Assembly: GCA_964347995.1 (NCBI GenBank)
Contig: CAYGBA010000073.1
Location: forward strand, 1-6,936
Origin: GCA-020348365 sp964347995
GTDB taxonomy: Archaea; Thermoproteota; Bathyarchaeia; Bathyarchaeales; Bathyarchaeaceae
Length of the DNA stretch: 6,936 nucleotides
Direction of reading: 5' to 3'
Shown: piece by piece, positions 5,947 to 6,936 of the stretch
Numbering within the stretch: the stretch's first letter is position 1
Layout: each line of letters opens with the position of its first letter
Translations under genes and position numbers: made by a program
Notes under the pieces: generated by a model
The model's database searches: none
The model's input: only the letters and a program-made list of their open reading frames with translations
What the model was told of the DNA's origin: nothing

Positions 5947-6525
5947 ATGGCGGAGATGGGAATAAGGCCACGGATGCTGGTAAAAGACGTTATGAGCAGC
6001 CCAGTGTTCACAATCGATGAGGATGCAACCGTTAATGAGGCAGCTCGGCTCATGGACAAGCACGAGCTCGGTTGCATCATCGTAACTGGAAAAGAGGGAA
6101 AACCATTAGGTATAATAACCGAGAGGGATCTTGTCAAGCGGGTCTTGGCAAAAAATGCTAAGGCGAGCAAACTGTCTGCCAAGGAAGTGATGACTTCTCC
6201 TCTCATCACAGTGGATCCAGATGTCACTCTGAGTGACACTGCCAGGAGAATGAGTGATCTCAACATAAGAAGACTCGGGGTGATGTATAAGGGAAATCTT
6301 GTCGGAATAGTCTCCAGCAAGGACGTTCTGGCTATCACACCAGAGCTGATAGAGATCATTCAAGAGAGAGCTAAGATTGAGGCAGAACCCGCAATAGAGG
6401 AAGCTACAGAAGAATACGCTCCTCTGGCAGGCTATTGTGATCGTTGTGGTCTCTGGTCTGACGCTCTTGAGGAAGTTGAAGGAAGTTTTCTCTGTGAGGA
6501 CTGCAGAACTGAAGCTGAAGCTTAA
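5947..6525 (+). CDS. Tandem CBS-domain protein with C-terminal zinc ribbon
   Basis: A 192-residue soluble protein. Two CBS domains follow each other: the first about 12-66 (VKDVMSSPVFTIDEDATVNEAARLM to GIITERDLVKRV), the second about 79-131 (AKEVMTSPLITVDPDVTLSDTARRM to GIVSSKDVLAI). Each shows the usual IMxxxPxTV opening and the T/S-x-x-D nucleotide-contact position at its end (TERD, SSKD). Paired CBS domains fold into a Bateman module that typically binds AMP, ADP, ATP or S-adenosylmethionine. An acidic linker (about 139-160) leads to a zinc ribbon with C164, C167, C183 and C186 (CDRCG and CEDC). The ribbon may bind nucleic acid or protein. The combination is known in archaea but its role is unsettled, and the ligand cannot be read from the sequence. 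Another CBS gene follows downstream. Confidence 0.92.
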   Translation: MAEMGIRPRMLVKDVMSSPVFTIDEDATVNEAARLMDKHELGCIIVTGKEGKPLGIITERDLVKRVLAKNAKASKLSAKEVMTSPLITVDPDVTLSDTARRMSDLNIRRLGVMYKGNLVGIVSSKDVLAITPELIEIIQERAKIEAEPAIEEATEEYAPLAGYCDRCGLWSDALEEVEGSFLCEDCRTEAEA

Positions 6526-6539
6526 CCCTACAGACTGAA

Positions 6540-6544
6540 TTTTT
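6540..6544 (+). terminator. Possible T-run terminator after the CBS/zinc-ribbon gene
   Basis: Five T residues 15 bases after the stop, without an obvious hairpin. This is weak support for separating this gene from the CBS gene downstream. Confidence 0.2.
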
Positions 6545-6559
6545 GCGTTTGAAGACAAA

Positions 6560-6712
6560 ATGAATACGGGATGGCCTTCCGTTTACACTGATGAACTTGC
6601 TACAAAAGTTGATCGATCCTTTAGCAAAGGAGATTTGAACTTGACTGCACATCGTAGTGGAAAGCGAGAGACTTCTCATCGAAAATTGAGAGAGGGAGGT
6701 CCCTTGATCTGA
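6560..6712 (+). CDS. Doubtful 50-codon open frame before the second CBS gene
   Basis: ATG 6560 to TGA 6710-6712 gives 50 residues, polar and basic, with FSKGDLNLTAHRSGKRE in the middle. I recognise no family, and no good ribosome site precedes it. The TGA lies two bases before the likely GTG start of the CBS gene, so it could be a coupled small gene, a frameshifted N-terminus of that gene, or chance. It is listed so that the interval 6526-6714 is accounted for. Confidence 0.2.
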   Translation: MNTGWPSVYTDELATKVDRSFSKGDLNLTAHRSGKRETSHRKLREGGPLI

Positions 6713-6714
6713 AG

Positions 6715-6936
6715 GTGCATGCATCTAAGAGGCGTGAAGGGGAGATAATGACCATAGCAAAAAGCCCAGTTGTCACGATGGCACCAACAACACCTGTTTA
6801 CGATGCAATTCAGATCATGGTCAGAGAGGGTTTCCGCCGAGTACCAGTCATTGACTCCAAGACGAGGAAGCTTCAAGGAGTGGTAACCGCCACAGACATC
6901 GTTGATTATCTCGGCGGAGGAGAAAAATTCCAAATA
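6715..6936 (+). CDS. CBS-domain protein, 5' part only (runs off the right edge)
   Basis: The frame is open to the end of the window and encodes the first CBS domain of a second, separate CBS protein: EGEIMTIAKSPVVTM, then TPVYDAIQIMVREGFRRVPVID, then GVVTATDIVDYLGGGEKF. Archaeal proteins with this opening commonly carry several CBS domains, so more probably lie beyond the edge. The start is uncertain. GTG 6715 keeps the whole first strand of the domain (VHASKRREGEIM), with GGGAGG at 6694-6699 as a distant ribosome site. ATG 6748 would cut into the domain, although GGAG sits just before it. The frame is closed upstream by TAG at 6655-6657. It probably senses an adenine nucleotide or a related ligand, like its neighbour; the remaining domains, and hence the function, are not visible. 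Confidence 0.85.
   Translation, partial: MHASKRREGEIMTIAKSPVVTMAPTTPVYDAIQIMVREGFRRVPVIDSKTRKLQGVVTATDIVDYLGGGEKFQI

Noticed and set aside
5835..6359. Long minus-strand frame (about 174 codons) across the CBS gene
   Set aside because: It is antisense to two clear CBS domains, and its Ser/Leu-rich translation is the typical shadow of such genes.
1..6936. CRISPR array, tRNA, rRNA, transposon or prophage genes
   Set aside because: I looked on both strands and found no spaced repeats, cloverleaf-like segments, transposase or integrase motifs, or phage genes. The only long repeat is the 55-bp pair at the assembly gap.

Overview
The window looks like archaeal chromosome, most likely from the Bathyarchaeia or a nearby TACK lineage. 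The evidence is a RadA recombinase with its N-terminal helix-hairpin-helix, an archaeal-type RqcH/NEMF protein, CBS-domain proteins (one with a zinc ribbon), a winged-helix regulator fused to membrane segments, TATA-like boxes and short or absent leaders. The lineage is inferred from gene content only. A run of exactly 100 N shows that the sequence is a draft scaffold, probably a metagenome-assembled or single-cell genome.

Layout, left to right. Positions 1-281 hold no convincing gene. Positions 282-1199 (minus) encode a winged-helix DNA-binding domain joined to a membrane-anchored beta-rich outer domain. A 310-bp divergent intergenic region follows. radA (1510-2508, plus) is followed one base after its stop by a 148-residue helical protein of unknown function (2510-2956). 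Facing them is a minus-strand membrane protein (3666 down to 2993) broken by the assembly gap. Next come the RqcH/NEMF gene (about 3852-5867, plus), a CBS-CBS-zinc-ribbon gene (5947-6525, plus), and the start of a second CBS gene (from about 6715) that runs off the right edge.

The main result of close reading is at the gap. The 55 bases on either side of the N run are identical (3199-3253 and 3354-3408). If the duplicate and the Ns are collapsed, the minus-strand frame runs cleanly into a PKD domain and stops at 2993-2995. The merged 172-residue protein has three membrane helices resembling the EMC6 family, followed by an outward-facing PKD domain. Either the gap is spurious, or it hides further tandem PKD units.

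The genes do not form one pathway. radA and its follower probably form a genome-maintenance operon. RqcH serves ribosome-associated quality control. The two CBS genes are likely adenine-nucleotide-sensing proteins. The membrane winged-helix protein is a candidate one-component sensor-regulator. I see no CRISPR array, transposon, tRNA or rRNA, and no defence system. Most of the window is ordinary core archaeal gene content, and the EMC6-like/PKD protein is the least ordinary item.
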